Below, in pieces: positions 20,112-29,341 of a DNA stretch of 64,000 nucleotides. Numbering within the stretch: the first letter of the stretch is position 1; every line of letters starts with the position of its first letter. Source of the DNA: Verrucomicrobiota bacterium (GTDB lineage: Bacteria > Verrucomicrobiota > Verrucomicrobiia > Limisphaerales > PALSA-1396); the NCBI GenBank assembly GCA_016200005.1, contig JACQFP010000064.1:103990-167989 (forward strand). Reading direction: 5' to 3'. The notes beneath the pieces are model-generated. The model was not told where the DNA came from. It worked only from the letters and a program-made list of their open reading frames with translations, and made no database searches. The translations under genes and the position numbers were made by a program.

Positions 20112-20171
20112 CAAGCTGAAGCTTGAACTCCAACGCAAGCCGTATTCAGTTGGAGTTCAAGCTTCAGCTTG
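20112..20171. repeat. Perfect 23-bp inverted repeat between convergent genes (terminator-like)
   Basis: The arm 20112-20134 begins CAAGCTGAAGCTTGAACTCC and is an exact reverse complement of 20149-20171; a 14-base loop separates them. It lies between the end of the plus-strand MauG fusion and the stop of the minus-strand adenosyltransferase, overlapping the last 8 bases of the latter. The same arm sequence recurs inside selA at 60221-60266. It could serve as a bidirectional terminator, though no T-run is visible. Confidence 0.85.
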
Positions 20172-20733
20172 CGCCGGCTGGATTGACCTCCACCCAGCGC
20201 GCCAACAGCCAGAGCAAATCCGCCAGCCGGTTCAAGTAAACGATGATCTGCGCGTTCTGGAGCTGGTCGGTGTCGTGCAACTCGCAGACGCGGCGTTCCG
20301 CGCGGCGACAGGCGGTGCGCGCGAGGTCGAGCGCCGCGGAGTGGACGCTCCCACCAGGTGTCGCCCAGCCTTTGTAAGTGATATTTTGGACTTCGATTTC
20401 CTGGACCAGCTTGTCCAACTTGGCCGTCAACTCCGCGGTGACGAGCGAAAAACCGTCACTCACATACCGCGGCAGGTCGTCCACCGCTGTCGCGAGTTCG
20501 CCCATGAGAATGATCAGGTCCTTTTGAATGGTGATAAGGTTCTCGCGCAACAAATCGTGCTCCGCAGTGGCGCGCGCGAGGCCGAGGGCGGTGTTCAATT
20601 CATCCACGCAACCATACGCTTCGACGCGGGGATGACATTTGGAGACGCGCCGGTTATACATCAGTCCGGTCGTGCCTTTGTCTCCAGTCTTGGTGACGAT
20701 GCCCACGGCGGCATGATGAAGTCTGAGATTCAA
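20164..20733 (-). CDS. PduO-type (MMAB) ATP:cob(I)alamin adenosyltransferase
   Basis: 189 residues covering the whole family. Signature segments are the P-loop-like TKTGDKGTTGL at the N-terminus, VEAYGCVDELNTALG, and ARTACRRAER followed by YLNRLADLLW at the C-terminus. The enzyme transfers the adenosyl group of ATP to cob(I)alamin to make coenzyme B12 in the cytoplasm. It is far from the BMC operon, and that operon has no diol dehydratase, so a service role for another B12 enzyme such as methylmalonyl-CoA mutase or ribonucleotide reductase is more likely. Confidence 0.93.
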   Translation of the reverse strand: MNLRLHHAAVGIVTKTGDKGTTGLMYNRRVSKCHPRVEAYGCVDELNTALGLARATAEHDLLRENLITIQKDLIILMGELATAVDDLPRYVSDGFSLVTAELTAKLDKLVQEIEVQNITYKGWATPGGSVHSAALDLARTACRRAERRVCELHDTDQLQNAQIIVYLNRLADLLWLLARWVEVNPAGAS

Positions 20734-20816
20734 AGTTCAAGGTTCAAAGTGGTGCGTCCTGATACGCAAACAGACCCGCGTGCGAAGTTGGAAGTCACTG
20801 CAACCATTGCCAAACG

Positions 20817-20876
20817 CCCCTCACCCTTTCCCTCTCCCCATCGGATGGGGAGAGGGTGGCCGCAAAGTCGGGTGAG
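20817..20876. repeat. Interspersed CCCTCACCC/CTCTCCCC palindromic element, copy 1
   Basis: The core stem CCCTCTCCCCATC pairs with GATGGGGAGAGGG (about 20830-20856), and an outer CCCCTCACCC is followed later by GGGTGAG. Related copies are at 21934-21997 and 55118-55169. It lies in the 5' leader of the next plus-strand gene. Confidence 0.8.
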
Positions 20877-20898
20877 CGGATTTTTTGAAACATTTGTT

Positions 20899-21879
20899 TT
20901 GCTGCGATTATCAAACATTGTCCGCGAATTTTACGCGCAACAAATCTTGTCATTGTTGTTGAGTTGCTCTTGGCTGACCGTCCAGAGTGAGGCGCAGACC
21001 AATCCTCCACCCGCCGATGTGTGGCTCTCCAACTTTGTTCAATTCCCGTCGGTCGTTGACACCAACCGGATTCGCCTGAGCGGTTTTGAAAAGTTGCGGG
21101 CAGAGGTGAACGCGGGCCGGCTGAAAGTTCTTTGGTCCCCACCACAACTCAACACGAACGTCAGCGTTGTCGCGCAGGCCAGCGAGGATGAACCCGGTCA
21201 CTGGCCGGTGCGCGACTGGCATTCCTACCCCATGAGTTTGCGCGGCACAAATTGGGAAGCCAGCGTTCCCGTGTGCGATGTCGATGTACCGGTGGTTTAT
21301 TTTGTCGAGATGCGGACCGCAAGTTCGAACAATGTTTCGCCGATGCGCCTTTGCCGGCCACGCGCCGCCGGTCTCGAAGAACCTTCACGCGTCTTCTGGC
21401 CGTTCCTCGAAGGGTTTGAAACAGGCACGGACGGCTGGAGTTCATTGGCGAGCGCGCCGGATTCACCCTCGTTGAAAACCGATCCGACCTCGAAGAATGG
21501 TCTCGCTGCGTTGCGGGTGTCGCTCCCGGCGGGCAAACGCTCCGTGACCGTGGCGACCACGCGCGTGCGCGGCTGGCAAATCCTACAAAACGGCGCGACC
21601 GGTCTGCGGCTCTGGTTGCGCATGCGCGAGGGAATCGGCCACGCTCGTTTCACCCTGTTCGCAAATGCCTTTGCCACAAACCAGGTCGTCTCGGTCAGTT
21701 CCATCGAGGCGAAGCTCAATAACCGATGGCAGAAGGTCGAGCTTCCGTTCACGTCGTTTCCCACGTTGCCGCTGGCCAACGTGGATTGGTTCACCATCGA
21801 ATTCATCGGCACCGGGCCGCGTGATTTCTTGATCGACGACTTGCAATTGCTCGGCCCGTGGAAGATCGAACTGGAATGA
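20899..21879 (+). CDS. Secreted protein of unknown function with C-terminal carbohydrate-binding-like beta-sandwich
   Basis: The frame is open from 20275, but that part is antisense to the adenosyltransferase and crosses a repeat, so it is excluded. No ATG precedes the hydrophobic leader (ILSLLLSCSWLTVQSEAQTN); TTG 20899 or a nearby TTG is proposed (326 residues). The N-terminal 150 residues are unrecognised. The C-terminal half (FLEGFETGTDGWSSLA..., then LPFTSFPTLPLANVDWFTIE and DFLIDDLQLLG) resembles CBM-like jelly-roll domains of secreted glycan-binding proteins. A role at the cell surface or in the periplasm is inferred. Confidence 0.6.
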   Translation: MLRLSNIVREFYAQQILSLLLSCSWLTVQSEAQTNPPPADVWLSNFVQFPSVVDTNRIRLSGFEKLRAEVNAGRLKVLWSPPQLNTNVSVVAQASEDEPGHWPVRDWHSYPMSLRGTNWEASVPVCDVDVPVVYFVEMRTASSNNVSPMRLCRPRAAGLEEPSRVFWPFLEGFETGTDGWSSLASAPDSPSLKTDPTSKNGLAALRVSLPAGKRSVTVATTRVRGWQILQNGATGLRLWLRMREGIGHARFTLFANAFATNQVVSVSSIEAKLNNRWQKVELPFTSFPTLPLANVDWFTIEFIGTGPRDFLIDDLQLLGPWKIELE

Positions 21880-21933
21880 TACAACTTACCGCATGACTCT
21901 CGGCACAATAGCAGCCTTGGTGTTTCGCGGCGC

Positions 21934-21997
21934 CCCCTCACCCTTCCCTCTCCCCCTCGGAGGGGGAGAGGGTGGCCTTTAGGCCGGATGAGGGGCG
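21934..21997. repeat. Interspersed CCCTCACCC/CTCTCCCC palindromic element, copy 2
   Basis: CCCCTCACCC then CTCTCCCCCTC, with GAGGGGGAGAG on the other side, a second small stem GGCC...GGCC, and GATGAGGGG at the end. It sits between the convergent secreted-protein and amidase genes and may act as a transcription barrier. Confidence 0.75.
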
Positions 21998-22058
21998 GTT
22001 TGAATACTCCGAGAATCTTTCGCGGGTGGTTTGATTGCCGCGTCGGTCATCCGAGGTT

Positions 22059-23057
22059 TCACCCGCCGGTTTCCACCTGCTGTTTGTAAGCCATCAATCC
22101 ATCAACGATGGCGCGCGCCATTTGCCGGCGATAAGTGGGATCGTAAATCTTTTTCGACTCGGAGGGATGCGACAGGTAACCGCCTTCGATGAGCACGGCC
22201 GGCATTTCCGCCTCGCGCAATACGGCGAAACGCGCGCGGCGCACGCCGCGGTCTTCCGTCGGCAGACTTCTCACCAGCGATTTGTGCAGCCGATACGCAA
22301 GGAGCATGTTCTTGTCGTTATTTCGGTTGCCCGGAGCGGGGCCGGCGCCGCCGCCTTCACCACGCGCGTTGGTGGAACTGGCGCCAGCCGGGGTTAGACA
22401 ATAAACTTCGATCCCCTTGATTTCATTTCTGGAACCGTTGGCGCCGTTGAAATGAAGGCTGACAAATAAATCAGCGCCGCGGCGTCGGGCCAGGTCGGGT
22501 CGCACCGGCAGGTCAATCAACGTGTCCGTGGTGCGCGTGAGCGTGGCTTTGAGGCCGGCGCGATTCAGTTGATCGCGCACCTCCTGCGCCAAGAGGAGGG
22601 TATATTTTTTTTCCTGCTGCGAACCGTTGCGCGTTCCGGCGTCCTTGCCGCCGTGGCCGGGATCGAGACAAATCGTGCGAATTTTTGCGCCGGCACTGTT
22701 CCGCGGCGAAAACAGCACGGGCTGCAGCGTGTTTTGCAAATCTTGTTGGGCAAGGTACATCCCGCCATTCCGCGCCACGATGGGAAACGACAGATAGACG
22801 TTGACGCCGTTGATCTGCGCCAGTTTGGATTCCGCGGTAAGACCCAAGCGGGACGCTCCCTTGGTCAACTGCACAATCTCATCCCGTTTGACCCAGCGGA
22901 TCTCGAAGTCGTTTCGCCGCGCCCAATCGCTCAACCGGACATATTCCTTGCCGGAGATGTGCACGTGCTCCAGTCTGCCCGGCGGACGTTGGGCACACGC
23001 CGTTGCTCCCGTCAGAAGGAGCAGCAAGCAGCACAATGATGTGACCACGGCTTTCAT
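22059..23057 (-). CDS. N-acetylmuramoyl-L-alanine amidase (Amidase_3, AmiC-like)
   Basis: Start at ATG 23057 (332 residues) or 23069; both open the same signal peptide. Residues about 30-110 resemble a small N-terminal AMIN/copper-amine-oxidase-like domain. The Amidase_3 domain follows with the zinc-site pattern ICLDPGHGGKDAG, then SLHFNG, and the catalytic-Glu region AVLIEGGYLSHPSE. The enzyme cleaves the amide bond between MurNAc and the stem peptide, typically in daughter-cell separation or envelope remodelling. It is oriented away from the citrate synthase gene. Confidence 0.92.
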   Translation of the reverse strand: MKAVVTSLCCLLLLLTGATACAQRPPGRLEHVHISGKEYVRLSDWARRNDFEIRWVKRDEIVQLTKGASRLGLTAESKLAQINGVNVYLSFPIVARNGGMYLAQQDLQNTLQPVLFSPRNSAGAKIRTICLDPGHGGKDAGTRNGSQQEKKYTLLLAQEVRDQLNRAGLKATLTRTTDTLIDLPVRPDLARRRGADLFVSLHFNGANGSRNEIKGIEVYCLTPAGASSTNARGEGGGAGPAPGNRNNDKNMLLAYRLHKSLVRSLPTEDRGVRRARFAVLREAEMPAVLIEGGYLSHPSESKKIYDPTYRRQMARAIVDGLMAYKQQVETGG

Positions 23058-23258
23058 GAACGCGCGCAATGTACATTTCTCCGCAGGTCAATTCAAGGCA
23101 AATGCCCTGGCAAGCGCGCACCAGCCAGGACCCGGTGACTCTCCCTCGCTCACAAACAACGCGTCGAAACTGTGAAAACCGTTGACGCCCCAAAGCTCGT
23201 TACCTAGATTGGCCCTCTGTCTTTTGAGCAAACACAATCGAGAAAGCTGTGAATACCC

Positions 23259-24398
23259 ATGACTAGTCCCGCCAACGCCAGTACCGCCGCCAAAGGTCTC
23301 GAAGGAGTCATCGCCGCCAACACTCGCCTCAGCGATGTCAAAGGCGACGTCGGTGAATTGATCTATTGCGGTTACAACATCAACGAACTCGCCGGCAAGG
23401 TGAGCTTCGAGGAAGTGGTTCACCTCCTTCACCACGGCCATCTGCCCAACCGAAAGGAGCTGGGTGAACTCAAGGCCGCACTCGCCGCCGAACGCGACCT
23501 GCCCAAGGGCATTGTTGACCTCATCAAGTCCCTGCCCAGGACGACGCCGCCGATGCACGCCATCCGCACCGCCATCTCTGCGCTGGGCTGTTTCGATCCG
23601 GAGTGCGACGATGATTCGCACGATTCCCAGAGGCACAAGGCGCGCAAGTTGATTGCGCAGATTCCCATCGTCACCGCCTACTTTCACCGGGCGCGCCAGG
23701 GCAAACCACTGTTGCCACCGGATCATTCCCTGGGCGAGGCCGCCAATTTTCTTTACCTCATCGACGGCGAAAAACCGTCCACTGAAAAACAGAGCACCAT
23801 CGACATGTGCTACGTGCTGCATGCCGACCACGGCATGAATGCTTCCACATTCGCCGCGCGCGTCACCATTGCGACGTTGAGCGACATGTATTCGGCCATC
23901 ACTAGCGCAATCGGCACTCTGAAAGGTCCGTTGCACGGCGGCGCCAACGAAGGCGTCATCAAAATGCTTCAGGAAATCGGCTCGCTCGACAAGGTGGATG
24001 CCTACATCGCTGACGCCCTGGCGCAGAAGAAAAAAATCATGGGCATCGGCCATCGCGTTTATAAGACGCTGGATCCGCGCGCCCCGCACCTCAAACGCAT
24101 GGCGCAAATCCTGAGCGCCGAACTCGGCGAAGCCAAGTGGATCAAGATGAGCGAACGCATCGCCGAAATTATGCTCAAGGAAAAACATCTTCAGGCCAAC
24201 GTCGATTTCTATTCTGCTACCGTTTATTATTCGCTCGGCATCCCGACTGATTTGTTCACGCCGATTTTTGCGATCGCCCGCACCGCCGGCTGGACGGCGC
24301 ACGTGCTCGAACAACTCGCGGACAACCGCTTGATTCGGCCGCAGAGCGTCTATACCGGCCCGGTCGGATTGAAGGTTGTGCCAATTGACCAACGATAG
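23259..24398 (+). CDS. gltA: Citrate synthase
   Basis: 379 residues, the short bacterial form. Active-site residues are visible: H226 in [10 protein letters not shown]265 in MGIGHRVYK and D316 in NVDFYSA; H191 in HADHGMN is also conserved. The enzyme condenses acetyl-CoA and oxaloacetate in the TCA cycle. A 2-methylcitrate synthase role cannot be excluded from sequence alone. The gene is followed after 26 bases by sucC in the same direction, so they are probably one operon. Confidence 0.9.
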   Translation: MTSPANASTAAKGLEGVIAANTRLSDVKGDVGELIYCGYNINELAGKVSFEEVVHLLHHGHLPNRKELGELKAALAAERDLPKGIVDLIKSLPRTTPPMHAIRTAISALGCFDPECDDDSHDSQRHKARKLIAQIPIVTAYFHRARQGKPLLPPDHSLGEAANFLYLIDGEKPSTEKQSTIDMCYVLHADHGMNASTFAARVTIATLSDMYSAITSAIGTLKGPLHGGANEGVIKMLQEIGSLDKVDAYIADALAQKKKIMGIGHRVYKTLDPRAPHLKRMAQILSAELGEAKWIKMSERIAEIMLKEKHLQANVDFYSATVYYSLGIPTDLFTPIFAIARTAGWTAHVLEQLADNRLIRPQSVYTGPVGLKVVPIDQR

Positions 24399-24424
24399 AA
24401 CCGCATTCTCGTTCGCTGTTTGAC

Positions 24425-25630
24425 ATGAACATTCACGAATATCAGGCCAAGCAATTGCTGGCCCAATACGGCGTCGCGGTGCCCGCCGGCGATGTCTGCG
24501 ATCAACCCGCACAGGCCAGAGCGATTGCCGAAAAACTTTTCGTGGCTGGGGAGAAGCTCGTTGTCGTCAAATCCCAAATCCATGCCGGCGGACGCGGAAA
24601 GGGCACGTTCAAAAGCGGTTTTCAAGGCGGCGTCAAACTTTGCAAAACGGCGGACGATGTTTTCGAAAAAGCCAAAGCGATGCTCGGCCAGGTGCTCGTC
24701 ACAAAACAAACCGGCGCGGATGGCCGGCTCGTGAGCAAGCTGCTCATCGCCGCCGCACCCAACATCAAAAAGGAACTTTATCTCGCGGTGCTGCTTGATC
24801 GCGCGGTGTCGCGTCCACTCATGATGGTCAGCACGGAGGGCGGCGTGGACATCGAGGAAGTCGCCGCCAAAACGCCGGAGAAAATCGTCAAGGAAACCAT
24901 TGACCCGGCTGTCGGCATGATGCCCTACCAGGCGCGCAAACTCGCCGCGGCGCTCGGCCTGAAAGGTGATTTGATCAACCCCGCCGTCAAACTGTTGCTG
25001 GGCGTTTACAAAACCTGGTGGGAATGTGACGCGAGCATGGTCGAGATCAACCCGCTCTGTATCATTGCGGGTGACGACGGCAAGGAAACGCTCATGGCCG
25101 TCGATGCGAAGATTGGTTTGGACGACAACGCGCTCTATCGCCACAAAAACATCCAGGACATGCGCGACCTCGCCGAGGAAGCGCCGCTCGAAACCGAGGC
25201 GAGCAAGTTCAACCTCAATTACATCAAACTCGACGGCAGCATCGCCTGCCTCGTCAACGGCGCGGGCCTGGCGATGGCGACGATGGACATCATCCAGCAT
25301 TACGGCGGCAGCCCGGCAAACTTTCTCGACGTGGGTGGCGGCGCGAGCAAGGAACAGGTCACGGCGGCGTTCAAGATCATCCTGCAAGACCCGAACGTGA
25401 AGGGAATCCTCGTGAACATTTTCGGCGGCATCATGGACTGCAACGTCATCGCCACGGGCATTGTCGCGGCGGTGAAGGAAACTGGATTGAAACTTCCGCT
25501 GGTGGTCCGCCTCGAAGGAAATAACGTTGTCGCCGGCAAACAAACCCTGGCCGACTCCGGCCTCACGCTCATTACTGGAGATTCGATGGCGGACGCGGCG
25601 CAGAAGGTTGTGAAGGCGATTGAGAAATGA
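24425..25630 (+). CDS. sucC: Succinyl-CoA synthetase (ADP/GDP-forming) beta subunit
   Basis: 401 residues, close to the usual length. It starts with the typical [20 protein letters not shown]. The ATP-grasp segment [21 protein letters not shown] and [13 protein letters not shown], and the C-terminal FLDVGGGAS and [11 protein letters not shown] motifs, are in order. With SucD it interconverts succinyl-CoA and succinate with ATP/GTP formation. Unusually sucD does not follow; 1.8 kb of other genes intervenes, and the last 30 codons of sucC recur at 26044-26136. Confidence 0.95.
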   Translation: MNIHEYQAKQLLAQYGVAVPAGDVCDQPAQARAIAEKLFVAGEKLVVVKSQIHAGGRGKGTFKSGFQGGVKLCKTADDVFEKAKAMLGQVLVTKQTGADGRLVSKLLIAAAPNIKKELYLAVLLDRAVSRPLMMVSTEGGVDIEEVAAKTPEKIVKETIDPAVGMMPYQARKLAAALGLKGDLINPAVKLLLGVYKTWWECDASMVEINPLCIIAGDDGKETLMAVDAKIGLDDNALYRHKNIQDMRDLAEEAPLETEASKFNLNYIKLDGSIACLVNGAGLAMATMDIIQHYGGSPANFLDVGGGASKEQVTAAFKIILQDPNVKGILVNIFGGIMDCNVIATGIVAAVKETGLKLPLVVRLEGNNVVAGKQTLADSGLTLITGDSMADAAQKVVKAIEK

Positions 25631-25642
25631 TAATCTGCCAAC

Positions 25643-26023
25643 ATGAAGAATCGTATGGGAACATTTTATACAAGCTGCCGGGTCGGGAATCATTTCGACC
25701 GGAATAAAACGATCGAAGTCCCAAAGGTGCTCGTGGACACCGGAGCGGAATTCAGTTGGATCAGCGCCGACACGCTCAAGAAGGCGGGAGTGAACCGGGA
25801 AAACAAGAGCTATCGTTTCGTCACCGCCACCGGACAGGAAATCACGCGGCCAATTGGATTTGCGGTGATTCACGTTGGCGATGCCGTAACAACCGACGAA
25901 GTTGTTTTTGGCGAACCTGGCGATTTGGAAATTCTTGGAGCGCGCACGCTGGAAGGCATGAATCTGCGCGTTGACCCTCGCGCCAAGAAACTTGTCGCTG
26001 GCGGGCCGATTCTGGCCGCATGA
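25643..26023 (+). CDS. Retropepsin-like (clan AA) aspartic protease family protein
   Basis: 126 residues, the length of a single-lobe retropepsin-like domain, which would act as a dimer. The catalytic signature VLVDTGAEFSWI is at 29-40 with D32-T33-G34, and the later hydrophobic-Gly motif EILGARTLEGM is at 95-105. No signal peptide or membrane segment is seen, so it is cytoplasmic. It starts 12 bases after sucC, and its stop overlaps the ATG of a short frame carrying a second copy of the SucC tail. The substrate is unknown. Confidence 0.78.
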   Translation: MKNRMGTFYTSCRVGNHFDRNKTIEVPKVLVDTGAEFSWISADTLKKAGVNRENKSYRFVTATGQEITRPIGFAVIHVGDAVTTDEVVFGEPGDLEILGARTLEGMNLRVDPRAKKLVAGGPILAA

Positions 26024-26136
26024 ACACCAATCTCACCACCGGCAAAAAGACTCTGGCTGAATCCGGCCTTACCCTGATCACCGGCGATTCGATGGCCGAC
26101 GCGGCGCAGAAAGTGGTGAAGGCTGTGGCCATGTAG
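26020..26136 (+). pseudogene. Duplicated C-terminal tail of sucC
   Basis: A 38-codon frame whose last 30 codons encode [20 protein letters not shown] and continue AQKVV..., nearly identical to the SucC C-terminus ending at 25630 ([20 protein letters not shown]). At DNA level the copies are about 80% identical by eye, with many third-position changes. It lies directly after the retropepsin-like gene. It is best read as a relic of a gene-end duplication; a translated small peptide cannot be excluded because ATG overlaps the preceding stop. Confidence 0.85.
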
Positions 26137-26148
26137 AAGCATTCCGAC

Positions 26149-26526
26149 ATGCTGCTCTTGATCAAGACTGAAATGGATATGTATCGGTTGGCTGCCAGAC
26201 TTAACGAGCTTCGCACTTCCGAAGAGCCTGCCCCCATTGATCTCGAAGAGAATTCTCGTGAAGCTTGTGTGGGTTACCTGATTCCGCCGGATGTCGGCCA
26301 ACTGGTGCTTTACCGAAATTCCGATCCCGTTCAATTTGAAGACATGGCGGAGTGGCCGTACGTCCTCCAAGTTGAGAAGATGCCTGTTCAGTCTGAGGCC
26401 CAAGAAGAGATCGCTTGGACTCAATTGAAAATGTATGGTGCGTACCTACGCGTGAACAACATCGCCTCGGCGGTTTTAGCCGTTAAGCACCCAATGTCTG
26501 GGATTGAGTGGTCTGTTTGTGAATGA
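26149..26526 (+). CDS. Hypothetical protein, 125 residues
   Basis: A soluble, acidic protein with no signal peptide or membrane segment and no recognised domain (MLLLIKTEMDMYRLAARLNE..., PDVGQLVLYRNSDPVQFEDM). Its GC is lower than that of flanking metabolic genes, suggesting acquisition. It lies between the sucC-tail relic and the VOC-family gene in the accessory insert that splits sucC from sucD. Confidence 0.55.
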   Translation: MLLLIKTEMDMYRLAARLNELRTSEEPAPIDLEENSREACVGYLIPPDVGQLVLYRNSDPVQFEDMAEWPYVLQVEKMPVQSEAQEEIAWTQLKMYGAYLRVNNIASAVLAVKHPMSGIEWSVCE

Positions 26527-26535
26527 TATTGAATT

Positions 26536-26907
26536 ATGCTCAAAGTCATCGAACTCGCCTTTTGTTGTTACGCCGTCACGGACATGAAACGCGCCCGTGC
26601 GTTTTACGAGGACGTCCTGAACTTGAAACCCACCACCGTCACGGACAGTGAACACGGCCAGTGGACCGAATACGAATTCGGCCCGTATGCGCTGGCCATC
26701 GGCTCAGCCCCGGCGTTCAAGCCCAGCCCTGACGGCTGCACGGCGGCCCTCGAGGTCGAGGATTTTGACGCCGCCATCGCGCATTTGAAACAACACAACG
26801 TGAAGCTCCGCATCGAACCGATGGCCACTCCCGTCTGCCACATGGCCATGATCTTTGATCCGGACGGCAACACGATTTGCATTCACAAGCGGAATCCCGG
26901 ACGTTGA
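26536..26907 (+). CDS. VOC/glyoxalase superfamily protein
   Basis: 123 residues, one VOC module. Typical features are FCCYAVTDMKRARAFYEDVLNL at the N-terminus (beta-alpha opening), AALEVEDFDAAIAHLKQHNV in the middle and AMIFDPDGNTICIHKR at the end. The family includes glyoxalases, fosfomycin-resistance proteins and dioxygenases; metal ligands cannot be firmly assigned, so the reaction is unknown. It starts 9 bases after the preceding hypothetical gene. Confidence 0.85.
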   Translation: MLKVIELAFCCYAVTDMKRARAFYEDVLNLKPTTVTDSEHGQWTEYEFGPYALAIGSAPAFKPSPDGCTAALEVEDFDAAIAHLKQHNVKLRIEPMATPVCHMAMIFDPDGNTICIHKRNPGR

Positions 26908-26915
26908 GCCTCATT

Positions 26916-27410
26916 ATGCAACCGTCGCAACCGCCCAATCCCATTCCCGAGGATTCAAAAGTCGCGGCCATGTTTCGCGAGCAGCGGGAGAACGCGACCA
27001 AGCTGCTCCACAACATCAAGCAGCAGTTGCCGCAACTCGAAGAGATGTTGGCGCACGTCGAGGGTCACTGGTGCATGGAGGACGGCTTTTATAGATTTTA
27101 CCATCAATCCTTCAAGGTCTATCGCCTTCAGGAATTGACCGAGGGAATCTGCAAAGCGTTGCAGGCTCTTCTTCCAGACCGGCCCATGAACCGGTGGTTC
27201 ACGGAGATTGTGGAGCAAGGCACCGGTCACGAGATTGAAATGTCACACAACCGAGACTGGCTTCGCCATACACGGCCCATCGTCGAGGCTTTTTTCCACG
27301 CGCATTACTTTCTGAAGTTGGCGGTCAAGTACGGCAAAGAACTGGAGACCGCGCCGGACGTCATGCCCAGCGGCTGGGCGACAGTCCTGTATTTGTTCGA
27401 CTTGAGATAA
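26916..27410 (+). CDS. Conserved hypothetical protein, 164 residues
   Basis: Start at ATG 26916, 8 bases after the VOC gene; the longer frame from 26877 overlaps that gene and is not preferred. Helical and His/Trp/Tyr-rich (GHWCMEDGFYRFYHQSFKVY, RPIVEAFFHAHYFLKLAVKY, SGWATVLYLFDLR). I recall similar phrases in uncharacterised Verrucomicrobia and Planctomycetes proteins but can assign no function. No membrane segments are seen. Confidence 0.7.
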   Translation: MQPSQPPNPIPEDSKVAAMFREQRENATKLLHNIKQQLPQLEEMLAHVEGHWCMEDGFYRFYHQSFKVYRLQELTEGICKALQALLPDRPMNRWFTEIVEQGTGHEIEMSHNRDWLRHTRPIVEAFFHAHYFLKLAVKYGKELETAPDVMPSGWATVLYLFDLR

Positions 27411-27432
27411 TCAGAATGACAACACCGACCTC

Positions 27433-27462
27433 GTAAATCGTAAATCTGAAATCGTAAATTTC
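27433..27462. repeat. Short tandem words before sucD
   Basis: The word TCGTAAAT occurs three times with slight changes immediately before the sucD start. The same words build the large inverted repeat at 58050-58147 before selD. Confidence 0.6.
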
Positions 27463-27464
27463 AC

Positions 27465-28364
27465 ATGGCCATTCTCGTCAATCCCAACACCAAAGTTCTC
27501 ATTCAAGGCATCACCGGCAGCTTCGGTGCGCGTCATGCCCAGCTTTCGATGGATTACGGCACGCAAGTCGTCGCGGGCGTCACGCCCGGCAAGGGCGGGC
27601 AAACTTTCGAGCACGGCGGCCAGCGCGTTCACATTTTCGACACCATCGCTGAGGCCTCAACCAAGACCGGCGCGACGGCAAGCGCGGTATTCGTTCCCCC
27701 ACCCTTCGCCGCTGATGCCATTCTTGAAGGCGTGGACGCGGGACTCGAGCTCGTTGTCGCCATCACTGAGGGAATCCCCGTCAATGACATGGTGAAGGTA
27801 AAGCGTGCGATGGAAGGCAAACGCACGCGGCTCATCGGTCCGAATTGCCCGGGTATCGTCACACCGGGTGGAGGGAAGGATTCGCATGGCGGCTGCCGAA
27901 TCGGCATCTCACCCGGCTACATCCACAAGAAAGGAAACATCGGCGTCGTGTCGCGTAGCGGCACGTTGACCTACGAAGCGGTGTGGCAACTCACGTCGCG
28001 CGGGATTGGGCAAAGCACCTGTGTTGGCATCGGCGGCGATCCGGTCAACGGCACCTCGCACCTCGACGTGATCAAACTGTTCAACGACGACCCGGGGACG
28101 CACGGCATCATCATGATCGGTGAAATCGGCGGGAGCGCGGAGGAAGAAGCGGCGGAGTGGATCAAGAAGAATTGCAAGAAGCCCGTGGCGGGATTTATCG
28201 CGGGCGCCACGGCGCCGCCCGGTCGCCGGATGGGGCACGCGGGCGCGATCATCAGCGGCGGCAAAGGAACGGCTCAGGCAAAAATTGCGGCTTTCAAAGA
28301 CGCGGGCATCGGTGTGGCCGCGACGCCGAGCGAAATGGCGGACACGTTGTTGAAGATGATGTGA
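27465..28364 (+). CDS. sucD: Succinyl-CoA synthetase alpha subunit
   Basis: 299 residues, full length. The CoA-binding start is [33 protein letters not shown] follows, and the phosphohistidine segment [18 protein letters not shown] supplies the active-site His. It pairs with SucC in the TCA cycle. It is separated from sucC by the accessory insert 25643-27410, whereas the two genes usually overlap or abut; transcription could still read through because everything is on the plus strand. Confidence 0.95.
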   Translation: MAILVNPNTKVLIQGITGSFGARHAQLSMDYGTQVVAGVTPGKGGQTFEHGGQRVHIFDTIAEASTKTGATASAVFVPPPFAADAILEGVDAGLELVVAITEGIPVNDMVKVKRAMEGKRTRLIGPNCPGIVTPGGGKDSHGGCRIGISPGYIHKKGNIGVVSRSGTLTYEAVWQLTSRGIGQSTCVGIGGDPVNGTSHLDVIKLFNDDPGTHGIIMIGEIGGSAEEEAAEWIKKNCKKPVAGFIAGATAPPGRRMGHAGAIISGGKGTAQAKIAAFKDAGIGVAATPSEMADTLLKMM

Positions 28365-28449
28365 AACAATGCTGCGTGAGACGTGAAACGTGAAGGAGCG
28401 TGCCGGCTCGCGCGCAGCATGCTAGACCGATTACGGCTCACACTTGTTC

Positions 28450-29322
28450 ATGGGGCTAATCGATTTCATCCTGAACCTCGCCGGGCTGCTGCTCTGGTTC
28501 AACTGGCGTTCCCGGCGCTTCGATCCGATTGCCAAGTCAGCGCCCCTCACCCTGGTGGGCATGTTGAAGAAAACGAGTTCTGCGCGCCTGCCACAGTGGA
28601 AATATCCGCTGGCTTTATTGTCGCTGCTGGCTGTTCGCGCGCTTTTCTATTGGCAGATTGGTGCGGCGGTCAATTGGACGCCCAGTCTGCAACTCGGCGC
28701 CATCGCGCTGGCCTTCCGCAGTGATTTTCCGGGACACATGTTCTTGTTTTCTTTGCTCAGTTTCGTCGTCGCGCTGGCCGTTTTTTTTCTCTGGTTGATT
28801 TTGCTCGCCGTGGTGAATCGCGGGATTCCCCGTGATCCGCTCCAAAAACTGGCGCGCCTTCATCTCGGTTTCCTGGATCGCTGCCCGTGGCAATTGAAAT
28901 TACTGTTGCCCCTGCTGACCGGCGCGCTGTTTTGGATTGTGTGCAGCCGCGGATTCGCGTGGTTGGGCTTGATTCCGGCATCGCCGACACTGGTCGAACT
29001 CCTGGAACAAGCGGCACTCATCGGGCTGGCCACCTACCTTGTCTGGAAATATTTGCTTGTCGGTTTGCTGCTGCTGCATCTGCTCAACAGCTACGTGTAT
29101 CTGGGCGAACATCCCTTCTGGAATTTCGTGAATGCAACAGCAAACAATCTGCTCGCGCCGCTTCGCCGGCTTCCTTTGCGCTGGGGCAAGGTGGATTTTT
29201 CTCCGGTGGTTGGAGCAGCGCTGGTGTTTTTTGTGGCGCACCTGGCCGAATATGGGTTGGACTTGTTTGGGGGGTTGCGGATTCCCGGGCTGCCGCAACT
29301 TTACCAGCGCCTCCCGTTCTGA
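28450..29322 (+). CDS. YggT-like integral membrane protein
   Basis: 290 residues; ATG 28450 is chosen over an in-frame TTG six bases upstream. At least five hydrophobic segments are visible (near 4-18, 55-75, 100-120, 150-180 and 185-215) plus a C-terminal one. The segment LLLLHLLNSYVYLGEHPFWN with LLAPLRRLPLR matches the YggT pattern, here in a longer protein with a duplicated or extended N-terminal half. The role is unknown; YggT proteins are linked to envelope or osmotic functions. Confidence 0.7.
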   Translation: MGLIDFILNLAGLLLWFNWRSRRFDPIAKSAPLTLVGMLKKTSSARLPQWKYPLALLSLLAVRALFYWQIGAAVNWTPSLQLGAIALAFRSDFPGHMFLFSLLSFVVALAVFFLWLILLAVVNRGIPRDPLQKLARLHLGFLDRCPWQLKLLLPLLTGALFWIVCSRGFAWLGLIPASPTLVELLEQAALIGLATYLVWKYLLVGLLLLHLLNSYVYLGEHPFWNFVNATANNLLAPLRRLPLRWGKVDFSPVVGAALVFFVAHLAEYGLDLFGGLRIPGLPQLYQRLPF

Positions 29323-29341
29323 GCCGGCGGACTTCCGCGAC

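Noticed and set aside
20164..20733. A link between cobalamin adenosyltransferase and the BMC as a B12-dependent diol pathway
   Set aside because: No diol dehydratase or reactivase is present, and the BMC enzyme set is that of the aldolase-based fucose/rhamnose type.
23088..24512. A 474-codon minus-strand frame over gltA
   Set aside because: Antisense shadow of citrate synthase with no protein-like features.
24350..25873. A 507-codon minus-strand frame over sucC
   Set aside because: It is a shadow of a GC-rich conserved gene; no motif is present and the frame continues into unrelated genes.
27411..27464. Short tandem words as a CRISPR-like array
   Set aside because: The units are only about 8 bases with no spacers of regular length and no cas genes in the window.
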